This document shows positions 41,789-50,325 of a DNA stretch of 64,000 bases, piece after piece. Position numbers and translations under genes: made by a program. This DNA is from Natronospirales bacterium (lineage in GTDB: Bacteria > Pseudomonadota > Gammaproteobacteria > Natronospirales > REEB76). The first letter of the stretch is position 1; each line of letters starts with the position of its first letter. The notes under the pieces are model-generated. The model saw only the letters and a program-made list of their open reading frames with translations, did no database searches and was not told where the DNA came from. The DNA lies in NCBI GenBank assembly GCA_021816765.1, contig JAKAXB010000005.1, positions 62,001 to 126,000 of the forward strand, in the 5' to 3' direction.

Positions 41789-43617
41789 AAGCGGTTACCC
41801 AGTTGCTTGAGCCGCTGCATGAGCGTGTCGGTGCCGGGCAGGACCGGGGACAGTTGCGACTCATGGCGACGCCACTTGTCTCTGGCGGGCGGGCTGAGCG
41901 TGTACCGCGAGTAGGGCAGGCTGCTCGACAGAGCCTTCTCCCTATCCGGCTGCGCAGGCAGCCCCAGCCAGGCACAAACTCTTGCAAATACGTTGCCGGG
42001 CTCTTTCACCAGCGTTTCATAGTCCAGTACCCGCCAGCGGGAGGCAGGCAGCGACGCCAGGTTTTCCAAGATGGTCTCATTGGCTCGTTGCCATTGGCGG
42101 GCAACGATCTCAGCCAACGGTTTGTTGCGCAACTGCCGCCAGCCGGGAATGAGCAGCAGTGACCAGGGCCGGTCCGGCCAATCGGGCAGGTCGGGGTACG
42201 TGACAAAACTGCCGGATTGCCAGGCATCCAGCATGCTGCCGAGATTGGCGGCGACCTCACGGTACAGAAACAGGTAGTGTGCATCGGGAAACAGGGCGTC
42301 AAAAAACGGAATGCGCAGGGAATTCTTCGGGGTTTTTTCCATAAAACGCACCGTGTCCGGCCGCTGGATTTCCGCGAACGCGAGGAAGGCGTCACCGCTT
42401 CCGTTGGCAAGTTGCAGGGTGAAATTGCGCAGCAGGGCGTCCCGCCTTTCGGAGGTCAGATCGGCGGCGGCGAGTGCGTTGGATGCATAGCCGCGTTCAC
42501 GCGGTGCCAGGCCGGGAACATTTTCAATTTCCGCATGGCTTTCATCCGCCAGTGACCATAAATCCGGATGTTTCGACAGCATCTCGAAGAGCAAGGTGCT
42601 GCCACTGCGTGGTGCGGCAACAATAATGAGTGGCCGGCTGAAGCGGGGAATCGGCAGAGTGTGCAGAAATTCCTGGAAGGCTCCAAACAGCGGCGGCAGG
42701 TAACTCTGCAATATCAGACCCACCCGCAGTCCGTTGCTCGGCAGCACGGTTTCACCACACTGCTGTCCGGCCGTCCTGAGCGTATTTTGCAGGAGCCTGG
42801 CGTAATGGGCGTAGCCTGAGACAGCCTCACCATGGACTGCCCATAGCGCCTGCCATTCATTTGCAAGATCAAACAGTATATTTTCCAGCCCCAGACTTTG
42901 GGTATTCCGCGTGCCGGTGCTCCGCAAATCGGCGAGCAGATCCTGGACGACCGCCTTGACGGTGGCGGGAGAGGCGACCTGTGAAGTGTTCACGCGCTCT
43001 ACAGTCAGGCTCTTGACTGCCGGGCTTGAATCGAATGTGACGAGTTCGGCATGCGTCGGCTGGCTGGTGCCGGGCACGCCGCCGCGGGATACCAGATGCC
43101 AGAAAGCGGCACTGCCGACCGTATCAATGACAAGGTGGATTCGGGTGATGCCGCTGTTGTTGATGACGCGGTGCGGGCGCCAGTTATCAAAAATCCAGGC
43201 TTCTCCTGCGCCCATGTGTATTTCCGTGCCATCGCAGTTGAAGCGCACTCCGGGGTCTGTGACGATGGGCACATGGATACGCACGCGCTCGCGCCAGTAA
43301 TATTCTATATCGGCGTGTGGTTTGACCTCGGCACCGGCCGACAGACGCATGAGCCGCGTACGGCCGATCACGGCGTGGAAACTTGCCAGTACCTGCCGGA
43401 GGTAAGGGCATTGAGCGAGCCTCGGCGCAGGCGCCATTTCACCCGCCGTATCGTCATTATCCCCCCCAGCGACGGAAATCAGGATGAGCGCTGAATTACC
43501 CAAAAATCCCTGTGGATGCGCCCGCCATTCCGTTTCCGGAAACTGCTCGATTTCGGATCGCAGGCGTGCGACATCAAAGCGCAATGGGAGCTTGATAAAG
43601 GGGGTGGAAAGCCGCAT
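41785..43617 (-). CDS. Fusion: aspartyl/asparaginyl beta-hydroxylase-like domain + sulfotransferase
   Basis: A 610-residue two-domain protein. Residues about 5-190 form an Asp/Asn beta-hydroxylase-like oxygenase with PHADIEYYWRERVRIHVPIV (HxD near residue 100), WIFDNWRPHRVINN (distal His) and RIHLVID. Residues about 310-600 form a sulfotransferase with IVAAPRSGSTLLFEMLSKHP near 332 and the later YREVAANLGSMLDAW, in which Arg and Ser of the 3'-phosphate site keep their spacing. ATG 43617 is chosen because the hydroxylase homology begins there; the open frame continues to 43869 but would overlap the divergent gene. It begins a two-gene unit with copy 4. Confidence 0.82.
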   Translation of the reverse strand: MRLSTPFIKLPLRFDVARLRSEIEQFPETEWRAHPQGFLGNSALILISVAGGDNDDTAGEMAPAPRLAQCPYLRQVLASFHAVIGRTRLMRLSAGAEVKPHADIEYYWRERVRIHVPIVTDPGVRFNCDGTEIHMGAGEAWIFDNWRPHRVINNSGITRIHLVIDTVGSAAFWHLVSRGGVPGTSQPTHAELVTFDSSPAVKSLTVERVNTSQVASPATVKAVVQDLLADLRSTGTRNTQSLGLENILFDLANEWQALWAVHGEAVSGYAHYARLLQNTLRTAGQQCGETVLPSNGLRVGLILQSYLPPLFGAFQEFLHTLPIPRFSRPLIIVAAPRSGSTLLFEMLSKHPDLWSLADESHAEIENVPGLAPRERGYASNALAAADLTSERRDALLRNFTLQLANGSGDAFLAFAEIQRPDTVRFMEKTPKNSLRIPFFDALFPDAHYLFLYREVAANLGSMLDAWQSGSFVTYPDLPDWPDRPWSLLLIPGWRQLRNKPLAEIVARQWQRANETILENLASLPASRWRVLDYETLVKEPGNVFARVCAWLGLPAQPDREKALSSSLPYSRYTLSPPARDKWRRHESQLSPVLPGTDTLMQRLKQLGNRL

Positions 43618-43713
43618 GCGGAGGCAATGGGAATGCGCGTCGGTGTTTCGGGCGTTTGTGCCGACACTATAACGAAAGCGATGGCACTCATACAAGGGAA
43701 CCGCGGGGAGGCA

Positions 43714-44385
43714 ATGCGCTACACTTGGGCCATGGACATGGACTTCGATAAACGCGCCTATGTGAGGGGGTGCCGTCATCTGCCTTTCAGGCTGGAACTC
43801 GAACGCTTGCAGCACGAGGTAGCGGGGTTGCCAGCCGGGGTCTGGAGTGACAACCGGGCGCCCGTGCATCGGGAGACGGTGTCGGTGTTTTTAAAAGGCC
43901 ACCCCCCTCTTCTGAATCTGCCGGATGATCCGGACCAGCCGGTCCTGGAGCAGTGCCCATACATCCGTCAGTTGCTCTACCGGCTTCTTCCAGGGACACC
44001 GGGTAAATGTCTGCTGGCGGCGCTCAAGCCCATGGGTATCGTGTACCCCCATATTGATGCGGCCAATGACTATTTCATCCGTTCATTCCGGATACACATC
44101 CCGGTATTCACCAACGAAGCGGTATGGTTCTATTGCGACGGGCGGCTTTTCCGCATGCTGGCGGGAGACGTCTGGGCGGTCAACAATCTTGTACCGCATG
44201 CTGTGATCAATGATCATTCCAGCGATGTGCGCATACACCTGATTTTTGATATTTTCCCCAGCGAAGCCGCGGTACAAATCGTCAGCCATGCAGCAGAAGC
44301 GCCGGGGGAACTAGACCCGGTTTTATTGCGCCGGCTTGCCTCGCGCAGCTCGTTCCGGCAGGGTCAGTCAAATCAGAATTTGTAG
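43714..44385 (+). CDS. Aspartyl/asparaginyl beta-hydroxylase-like oxygenase
   Basis: A 223-residue single-domain enzyme similar to the N-terminal half of the neighbouring fusion: VYPHIDAANDYFIRSFRIHI holds the HxD pair, VWAVNNLVPHAVIND the distal His and VRIHLIFDIF the 2-oxoglutarate Arg. GGGGAGG sits directly before ATG 43714, an excellent ribosome-binding site that rules out the longer open frame from 43516. It is divergent from the fusion gene with a 96-bp shared promoter region, and its 3' end overlaps the convergent sulfotransferase by 13 bp. Confidence 0.82.
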   Translation: MRYTWAMDMDFDKRAYVRGCRHLPFRLELERLQHEVAGLPAGVWSDNRAPVHRETVSVFLKGHPPLLNLPDDPDQPVLEQCPYIRQLLYRLLPGTPGKCLLAALKPMGIVYPHIDAANDYFIRSFRIHIPVFTNEAVWFYCDGRLFRMLAGDVWAVNNLVPHAVINDHSSDVRIHLIFDIFPSEAAVQIVSHAAEAPGELDPVLLRRLASRSSFRQGQSNQNL

Positions 44386-45083
44386 GGATAATTGCCAAGA
44401 AATTCGCGCTCGCGATCCAGCACAATATTCCGCAGTTCATCGTCATAGTATTTATGGTAATCCGGCCGTGCGGAAACATTGACGGCCGGTGCCTGCAGAA
44501 CCATGTTCCGCTGTTCAATTGATAACGGCTGATGCACTTCATCGAGCAATCGAATCAGATCATGGCGCAGATCCTCCATCCTGCCCGTGTGCATACCCGC
44601 CAGCTCACCATCCACGAAGAACATGTAGCGCCACAGCCAGGAGAAGTAACCCGCATTTTCATCATTAAATCCCATCATTATTGTCTTGGTAATGCCGCTG
44701 CCCAGATTATTGTCCCGCGATATTGGCAGAGAGTTAATGATCCGTTGACGCATAAGCCGATGGCTCGCGCAACCCAGATGCAGCATATTGAAAATGGATT
44801 GTTTGAAATCTCGTTGACCATCATCCGATACGGCTGCGAATATGGGGTTTCTGAGCGGATTGGCCGCATTGAAGTTGTACCAGGAAACATACCAGTCCCA
44901 CGGATTTCTCACAAAGCCGATCGCTGGCAGATGGCGTAGTTCCCCGGGCGTCTCGGCACGTGGAAGATGGTAAAAAATCGGGCGGGCATCGGGCAGCATG
45001 TGCAGCAGCAAACGATTTACAAATTGTCCGCCAGTCTTGTGTAGATGCACAAAAATGAAGCGTGAAGTGGCTAGCATGGTCAA
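44373..45083 (-). CDS. Sulfotransferase without TPR, Sulfotransfer_2-like
   Basis: A 236-residue stand-alone sulfotransferase. The 5'-phosphosulfate loop reads FIFVHLHKTGGQFVNRLLLH and the 3'-phosphate site GFVRNPWDWYVSWYNF, a pattern closer to carbohydrate-type sulfotransferases (HKTGG; RNPWDWYVSWY) than to its TPR neighbours. ATG 45083 and ATG 45077 are both possible. It lies 27 bp after the TPR-hydroxylase gene on the same strand, so the two probably share a transcript. Confidence 0.82.
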   Translation of the reverse strand: MTMLATSRFIFVHLHKTGGQFVNRLLLHMLPDARPIFYHLPRAETPGELRHLPAIGFVRNPWDWYVSWYNFNAANPLRNPIFAAVSDDGQRDFKQSIFNMLHLGCASHRLMRQRIINSLPISRDNNLGSGITKTIMMGFNDENAGYFSWLWRYMFFVDGELAGMHTGRMEDLRHDLIRLLDEVHQPLSIEQRNMVLQAPAVNVSARPDYHKYYDDELRNIVLDREREFLGNYPYKF

Positions 45084-45110
45084 TAGGGGGGCGGCCGATG
45101 GATCAGGGGT

Positions 45111-46436
45111 TCAGTTCGCGGGATTCACATGACGTTGCCGGAAAGCGCTGATTGCATCCACCAGCGCCATGATGCCTTGCCGTTCATTTTCAGGTACAAG
45201 CGGGTTCCATATCTCGGTGATCAGTACGGCACGCACGGAATCACTGCGATTCCAGGCTTCATGCTGAAAACTATCGTCAAATATGAGGCATTCGCCTTCT
45301 CTCCAGCCGCGGGTCTCAGTGCCGACACGTAGTGTGCAATTATCCGGCACGATAAGCGGAAGGTGTACCACCAGCTTGTAATTTCCCAGACCATGGTGAG
45401 AGGGGATGTGTGTACCCGGTCTGAGGATGGAGAACAGCACTTCAGGCGCGTGCCCAGGAATCCAGGGCAGTGGAAGTTTCATGACACTCTCAAGGGTTGC
45501 CGGGCAGCGTGCGCAGTTTCCGTCTGATCGCATTCCACCCTTGTACAGGTGAAATGAGCTCCACTTGAGGGAGTTGGCAAGTTCGCGCCATTGTTGTGGA
45601 TCGGTACCTTTTTCGACCTGAACATAGGGGGCGAGCCCGTTCCCGGCGCTGAGTACCTGGCCAAGTTCCGTGCGTATGGCCGCCGTGGCGGCTTCCAGTT
45701 CGGCTATCCACGGAAATTCTTTGCGTTCAAAGAAGGGGCGCGGCGGAATCCCCGGAAGATGGAGGAACGAGGGTCGCTGCAAGGGATCGGCATAGGCGGG
45801 TTGTTTGAGGCCGACATAAGTCTCTGCGCATGCCTCTACACGGCCCAAAAACTCGGAACCCTGCCGCTCGCGTAACGGCGTCAGGGCATGCGTGATCAAT
45901 TCCATTTGCGCCGAGCGGATCAACTCCGCTGCATGGGTGAACAGGTGGCGCAGACTCTCGGGAGCGGTGACGTCGTTGGCAAGCGTTTCAGCGTTTGGAA
46001 ATTGCTGCCAGCCTTGCCAATAGAGGGTGATGGCTTCTTCTGTGCGGCCAAGCGCCTCAAGCACTGAACCCTTATGCAATAGGGCAGTACGCAAGTCGGG
46101 GCGGAGAGCGATGGCGCGGTCCAGCGCGGCCAGGGCCAGCTCAAGCTCGCCCCGCGCCTTGTGCACCAGTCCGACGTTCTGGTAGAGGATGGGGCGACGC
46201 GGATCCGCGCGTAATGCCTGCTCAAGAAGGCGGAGGCTTTCATCCAGTTCATCACGTTCCAGGGCACGAACCGCGAGGAAGTTGAGCGCACGCACGTGGT
46301 ATGGTGCGCTCTGCAGCAAGGCGCGGTAGATGCGTTCCGCCTCCACAAGCTCGCCCTGATCGGCCAGCTTCTGGGCACTGTCTGCCAGTACATTGACTTG
46401 CCATGCGGCATCGGGCGGATGGTTGGGCGGGCTCAT
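45111..46436 (-). CDS. TPR protein with C-terminal aspartyl/asparaginyl beta-hydroxylase domain
   Basis: About 441 residues. The N-terminal half holds TPRs (LRLLEQALRADPRRPILYQN, ALAALDRAIALRPDLRTAL). The C-terminal domain closely follows the animal AspH catalytic domain: ILRPGTHIPSHHG, LPLIVPDNCTLRVGTETRGW, EGECLIFDDSFQHEAWNRS and ITEIWNP. The metal site appears to be two His with Gly in place of the usual carboxylate (SHHG; FQHEAW), as in AspH. ATG 46436 is chosen; 46445 and 46532 are in frame. It is divergent from the sulfotransferase-like gene at 46680. Confidence 0.85.
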   Translation of the reverse strand: MSPPNHPPDAAWQVNVLADSAQKLADQGELVEAERIYRALLQSAPYHVRALNFLAVRALERDELDESLRLLEQALRADPRRPILYQNVGLVHKARGELELALAALDRAIALRPDLRTALLHKGSVLEALGRTEEAITLYWQGWQQFPNAETLANDVTAPESLRHLFTHAAELIRSAQMELITHALTPLRERQGSEFLGRVEACAETYVGLKQPAYADPLQRPSFLHLPGIPPRPFFERKEFPWIAELEAATAAIRTELGQVLSAGNGLAPYVQVEKGTDPQQWRELANSLKWSSFHLYKGGMRSDGNCARCPATLESVMKLPLPWIPGHAPEVLFSILRPGTHIPSHHGLGNYKLVVHLPLIVPDNCTLRVGTETRGWREGECLIFDDSFQHEAWNRSDSVRAVLITEIWNPLVPENERQGIMALVDAISAFRQRHVNPAN

Positions 46437-46679
46437 GCCTGTCATTTCAGGTATGCGTTGGATTAGGTTCTGGACATGTATATTATCCCAGAGCCGGGGT
46501 GGGCATAATAGGGATGCGCATGGCTTCCTCAAACAGGATGATACCCAAGTCCCTTGATACGGAGCTTCTCCCGGTACAGGGACGCCCCATCATTTCCAGG
46601 CGCTTGCGTGCTTGAAAGGCGTGAAAACCGCGGATTCGTCAAATTCGTCCAGGACCGCATTCGAAACAGCTACGGTACG

Positions 46680-47738
46680 ATGAATATCCTGAACTCGCCG
46701 GAAGAAATCCTTCGGCCAGATTTGTATCTGAATCAGATTGATTTGGATCAGTCGCTGATGGGGTTCGCGCATATTAATGTTGCCCAATTCCGGCGGGCGG
46801 CATTTATTGATGCGCGCCTGCAGGCAATCGAGGGCAGTCAACAGCAGTACCTGCATTTCCAGGCGGCCTCAGAGCTGAAGGAAAAATTACAGACAAAAAA
46901 ACAAAAACAGATCAATTACATTTTTCATTCCGCTTTTTGCTGCTCTACATTGCTTTCAAAATGTATGGACGTGGAAGGTGTCTGCATGACTCTGAAAGAA
47001 CCTTCCGTGATCATGCAACTGGCGAATTACAAACGTACAGGGCATCCCTCCCTGGCGAGCAGAGCGGCACTCATGTCATTGATCGAGTTGACGGTATTTT
47101 ATCTCTCATCAGCCGGTAATATAAATGAACGGATAATCATTAAACCCACTAATGCCGCAAATAATATTGCGGGCGAAATCATGGAGAGCGCAAGCACCGG
47201 GAGCATATTGTTGCTCTATTCAGGTCTTGAACGCTTCCTTGTCTCGGTAATCAAGAAGGGCGAAGAATGCCGGGCCTTTGTGCGAAAACTTTTCAATATC
47301 ATCAAGAATGACTCTGACCGCATGAGAGATATCATGCCGGGAGCGCTGGTGCAGATGACGGATTTGCAGATTGCCGCTCTTGTCTGGAATCTGCAAATAG
47401 ACCAGTATCTGTATTTGCTGAAACGCTACCCGCAGGCAAATATCAGAACGCTGGATTGCGACGTGTTTCTGGAAAGTCCCGCTGAAGTGTTGCAGCAACT
47501 TTATGGACATTTTGCATGTGATGTACGGGCTGGAACCGCCAGAGAGGTTGCTGCAGGCCCGGTGTTCAGCCGGTACTCGAAAAATCAGGATAAAAGTTAC
47601 AGCCCTGAACTCCGGGAGTCGGAGTATGCCGGGATTCGAAACATTCACAGGAAGGAAATCGATCTGATTCTGTCCTGGAGTGATCAGGTCAGGCCGGATG
47701 GCGCAGTGAAATTGCCGTTGCCGAGAGCCTTGTTATAA
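46680..47738 (+). CDS. Sulfotransferase-like P-loop protein, AT-rich
   Basis: 352 residues, family not securely recognised. INYIFHSAFCCSTLLSKCMD occupies the place of a sulfotransferase 5'-phosphosulfate loop, with CCSTLL replacing RSGTTLL; LREP-like TLKEPSVIMQLANY and the later RTLDCDVFLESPAEVLQQLY agree with a distant sulfotransferase or kinase-like P-loop fold. Composition is visibly more AT-rich than its neighbours (runs such as AAAAAAACAAAAACAG), hinting at separate acquisition. The ATG at 46680 is chosen; the frame is open from 46554. No signal peptide. Confidence 0.6.
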   Translation: MNILNSPEEILRPDLYLNQIDLDQSLMGFAHINVAQFRRAAFIDARLQAIEGSQQQYLHFQAASELKEKLQTKKQKQINYIFHSAFCCSTLLSKCMDVEGVCMTLKEPSVIMQLANYKRTGHPSLASRAALMSLIELTVFYLSSAGNINERIIIKPTNAANNIAGEIMESASTGSILLLYSGLERFLVSVIKKGEECRAFVRKLFNIIKNDSDRMRDIMPGALVQMTDLQIAALVWNLQIDQYLYLLKRYPQANIRTLDCDVFLESPAEVLQQLYGHFACDVRAGTAREVAAGPVFSRYSKNQDKSYSPELRESEYAGIRNIHRKEIDLILSWSDQVRPDGAVKLPLPRALL

Positions 47739-47786
47739 CCAGGCGATTGCGGGCAGGGGCCTGATTCAGGAGGAGTATGATGAATC

Positions 47787-48491
47787 TCAGCGGCTCATCC
47801 CCCAACCGGTGATGGCATAACGGCCGTGCGGGGCATAAGGGGCGGTGTAGGATACGTGGTGGGACATCGGGACCTTGAATAGGGTCAGGGAATTGAATAC
47901 AGGGTCGAATGTTTCTGTCACCATGCCTTCTTCATCCAGAAACTGCAGTAAGCCACCCCAGTCAGCCCGCCAGCCCTTTGTCAGGTTGATCACATAGGCC
48001 ACCTGTCTGGTTGCATCCTTGCCGGTGTCGTCATGCTTTCTCAGGAAACAGCCTGGCATATAACGGGTTGCCTGCGCATCGGCTTTGATGATGTTCTCAA
48101 CCCCGCTGACACCTTTGAGGAAATCCAGGAATAGATTGCTGTTGATATACTCGACTGCGCGATGCAGAAGCAAGTGCGGATCCCGTTTCTCCAGGTAGGC
48201 GGTGACCATCATGTAGCTGTTGTAAAGGAATTGGAACTCGTCCGGCCGTGTTTCTTGTACCTTGCGATGCAGATTATGCCAATCAGTCTGCGTGTAGCCG
48301 GTTAAAGTATCAGCCATGATCAGGGCCGGTTCCTTGCCCTCAAGATAGGCGACTCCCCATGGAACTTCATGTTCCAGACAATAAAGAAGTCTGTCCGCGA
48401 TCTCCGGTTGCAGGGCATTCCGGATCTGAATGCGGTTTTTTATTTTAAATTGTGCGGCAAGCGCGGGAACATCTAATTGTGGATTCAGCAT
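47787..48491 (-). CDS. Fe(II)/2-oxoglutarate oxygenase, Tpa1/P4H-like
   Basis: A 234-residue oxygenase. The HxD pair lies in RYMPGCFLRKHDDTGKD, the distal His in FKVPMSHHVSYTAPYAPHGR and the 2-oxoglutarate Arg in RYAITGW; WRADWGGLLQFLDEEG is the characteristic double-stranded-helix segment. This arrangement resembles the Tpa1/Ofd1 group that hydroxylates ribosomal protein prolines in eukaryotes, although bacterial members have diverse or unknown substrates. It is convergent with the sulfotransferase-like gene (48-bp gap) and divergent from the Sel1-P4H gene. Confidence 0.82.
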   Translation of the reverse strand: MLNPQLDVPALAAQFKIKNRIQIRNALQPEIADRLLYCLEHEVPWGVAYLEGKEPALIMADTLTGYTQTDWHNLHRKVQETRPDEFQFLYNSYMMVTAYLEKRDPHLLLHRAVEYINSNLFLDFLKGVSGVENIIKADAQATRYMPGCFLRKHDDTGKDATRQVAYVINLTKGWRADWGGLLQFLDEEGMVTETFDPVFNSLTLFKVPMSHHVSYTAPYAPHGRYAITGWGMSR

Positions 48492-48635
48492 CTGTCATGC
48501 AAGTGGTTTCCAGTCTGGACATTATAGTGGCATACGTTACAAAAATCCGGCTCGCCAGCGGCAAATGTGCGACGCCGTTCTCGCAGACTTGGCGGCCGTC
48601 AAATGCACTGAAGGCCGCCGGGAAGGTAGCCAAGT

Positions 48636-48723
48636 GTCCCCTTCGGGGACGGTGGAAACCCCGCTTCTTTCAAGTGAGGGTCATTCGGTTCATGTTGGTG
48701 AACCGGCATCATGATGGTGATGC
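48636..48723. promoter_or_regulatory. Three consecutive hairpins between divergent oxygenase genes
   Basis: GTCCCC-TTC-GGGGAC (48636-48650), CGGTTCA-6-TGAACCG (48686-48705) and GCATCA-6-TGATGC (48706-48723) are perfect stems. They lie in the 291-bp gap between the Tpa1-like and the Sel1-P4H genes, within the presumed leader of the latter. No known riboswitch was recognised. Nothing else is supported in this gap. Confidence 0.4.
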
Positions 48724-48782
48724 TGTCCCGGCTCCCGCTTATATCTGGTATCCACCGGCCTGCCGTGGGAGGATAAGCCGAC

Positions 48783-50114
48783 ATGACGGATAAACTGGAA
48801 GGCGATGAATTATCCGCGACTGCCCGGATGGGGCAGCCGCAGGCTCAATACCGTCTCGGCGCACTGCATTTTTCCAGAGGCGAGATCAAGCCTGCCATGG
48901 ATTGGTTGGAGCAGGCGGCGGAGCAGGGTGTTGAGGAAGCCCAGAATCTGCTGGGTGTCATCTATCTGAACGGTATCGGGATACCGTGTCAGCCGCAGAA
49001 AGCCGTTGAACTATTCAGCGCGGCGGCGCAGCGGGATCTCAAGGAAGCTCACTTCAATCTGGCGGGCCTGCTTTTCAGCGGCGTTGTTATCCGGGATAGC
49101 GATGCGGTGGCGATCAAGCATCTGCTGCGGGCGGCGGAACTGCGTCATCGCCCCGCATTGCGGGTATTGGGGTATCTCTACAGTATTGCAGGGGATACCG
49201 CCCTGCAGGAGCTTGCAACCTTGTGTTTCACCCATGCTGCTCTCCAGGGTGACGCGCATGGTGAGTATATGCTGGGAACATGCTATACGAAGGGTGTGGG
49301 CGTGGACGCTAATCACGATGAAGGGGCGTACTGGCTGTACCGCGCCGCCAACAGGCAACTGTACTGCGCGGGGCAGCATCTCGCAGCATTGAGAATGGAA
49401 ATGGGGGAAGCGCGCCTGCAGCGGATCGCACGACTTCATGTACCTGAGGCAAACAGACTGGCTGCCCGTGCAATTGAATGGCGGGATCCAGGCATAATCG
49501 CCGCGCCGCTACCGCAATCCCGCCAATATCCTGGTTCAGTTTGCGAATACCCCGGCATTCTTGAAGAGCCTCTCTGCGATTATCTGGTGAATCTCGCCGC
49601 ACCCCATGTGCAGCTATCCGGAGTGATAGACCCGGCCACAGGGCAGCCCTTGAAGACCGCGCTGCGAACCAGCAGTTCGATGAATTTTCAATTATCCATG
49701 TATGATATGGCGGTGAGCGTTATCTGCCGTCGCATGGCCGGACTGTCCGGCATGACGGCAAATCATGCGGAACCCATTTCCGTGTTGCGTTATCTGCCGG
49801 GCGAAGAATACCGGCCGCATTATGATCATTTTGCCGTGGATGAACACGGCGCACCCATGGTGCGGGACGATAATGGCCAGCGGACCATGACGGTGTTTGT
49901 ATATTTGAACGCCGTGGATGCCGGTGGTGAAACCGACTTTCCGCGCCTCGCTCTCCGGGTACAACCACAGAAGGGCAAGGCAGTGGCTTTCTTGAACTGC
50001 AACACGGCCGGCAACCCCAATCCCGATACCCTGCATGCCGGCTTGCCGGTTGTGCGCGGCGAAAAATGGCTTGCGACCCTGTGGTTTCGTGAGCGGCCCT
50101 TCCACTGGGTGTAG
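48783..50114 (+). CDS. Sel1/TPR-repeat protein with C-terminal prolyl-4-hydroxylase domain
   Basis: 443 residues. About 15-230 are Sel1-type repeats (AMDWLEQAAEQGVEEAQNLLG, GTCYTKGVGVDANHDEGAYW). The C-terminal 180 residues are a P4H domain: RPHYDHFAVDE holds the HxD pair, DTLHAGLPV the distal His and RGEKWLATLW the 2-oxoglutarate Lys used by collagen-type P4H; GGETDFPRL is a core strand. ATG 48783 is preceded by GGGAGGATAAG at about ten bases. The repeat head suggests a peptide or protein substrate. It is the last gene of the modification region before sucA. Confidence 0.87.
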   Translation: MTDKLEGDELSATARMGQPQAQYRLGALHFSRGEIKPAMDWLEQAAEQGVEEAQNLLGVIYLNGIGIPCQPQKAVELFSAAAQRDLKEAHFNLAGLLFSGVVIRDSDAVAIKHLLRAAELRHRPALRVLGYLYSIAGDTALQELATLCFTHAALQGDAHGEYMLGTCYTKGVGVDANHDEGAYWLYRAANRQLYCAGQHLAALRMEMGEARLQRIARLHVPEANRLAARAIEWRDPGIIAAPLPQSRQYPGSVCEYPGILEEPLCDYLVNLAAPHVQLSGVIDPATGQPLKTALRTSSSMNFQLSMYDMAVSVICRRMAGLSGMTANHAEPISVLRYLPGEEYRPHYDHFAVDEHGAPMVRDDNGQRTMTVFVYLNAVDAGGETDFPRLALRVQPQKGKAVAFLNCNTAGNPNPDTLHAGLPVVRGEKWLATLWFRERPFHWV

Positions 50115-50325
50115 GCACGCGCTGGGCACTCTTGCCCGGTCTGCGGCAAGTGCCAGATGCGGTGAAGTGATTTCCCCGACCGGGTTCTTGGGCTACACTA
50201 TGCAGTCGCGGCCTGAGCCGGCGTTCCTTTCAGAAGAACACCATAAGTCTCTTGAATCCATTGCTATTTTCCCAATTCTTCCGGGCTGACCTTCCGCGGG
50301 GCGCCCATCCTGACTGTCGGCGGAA

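Noticed and set aside
43618-43869. N-terminal extension of the hydroxylase-sulfotransferase fusion
   Set aside because: Homology starts at 43617, and the extension would overlap the divergent gene whose start at 43714 has a strong ribosome-binding site.
48636-48782. Cobalamin-type riboswitch before the Sel1-P4H gene
   Set aside because: A weak likeness of GCTGTCCCGG to the conserved box was seen, but the remaining conserved elements are missing.
29357-50114. Phage, transposon or conjugative island
   Set aside because: No integrase, transposase, terminal repeats or phage genes were found, although a tRNA-Arg lies at the left edge and one gene differs in composition.
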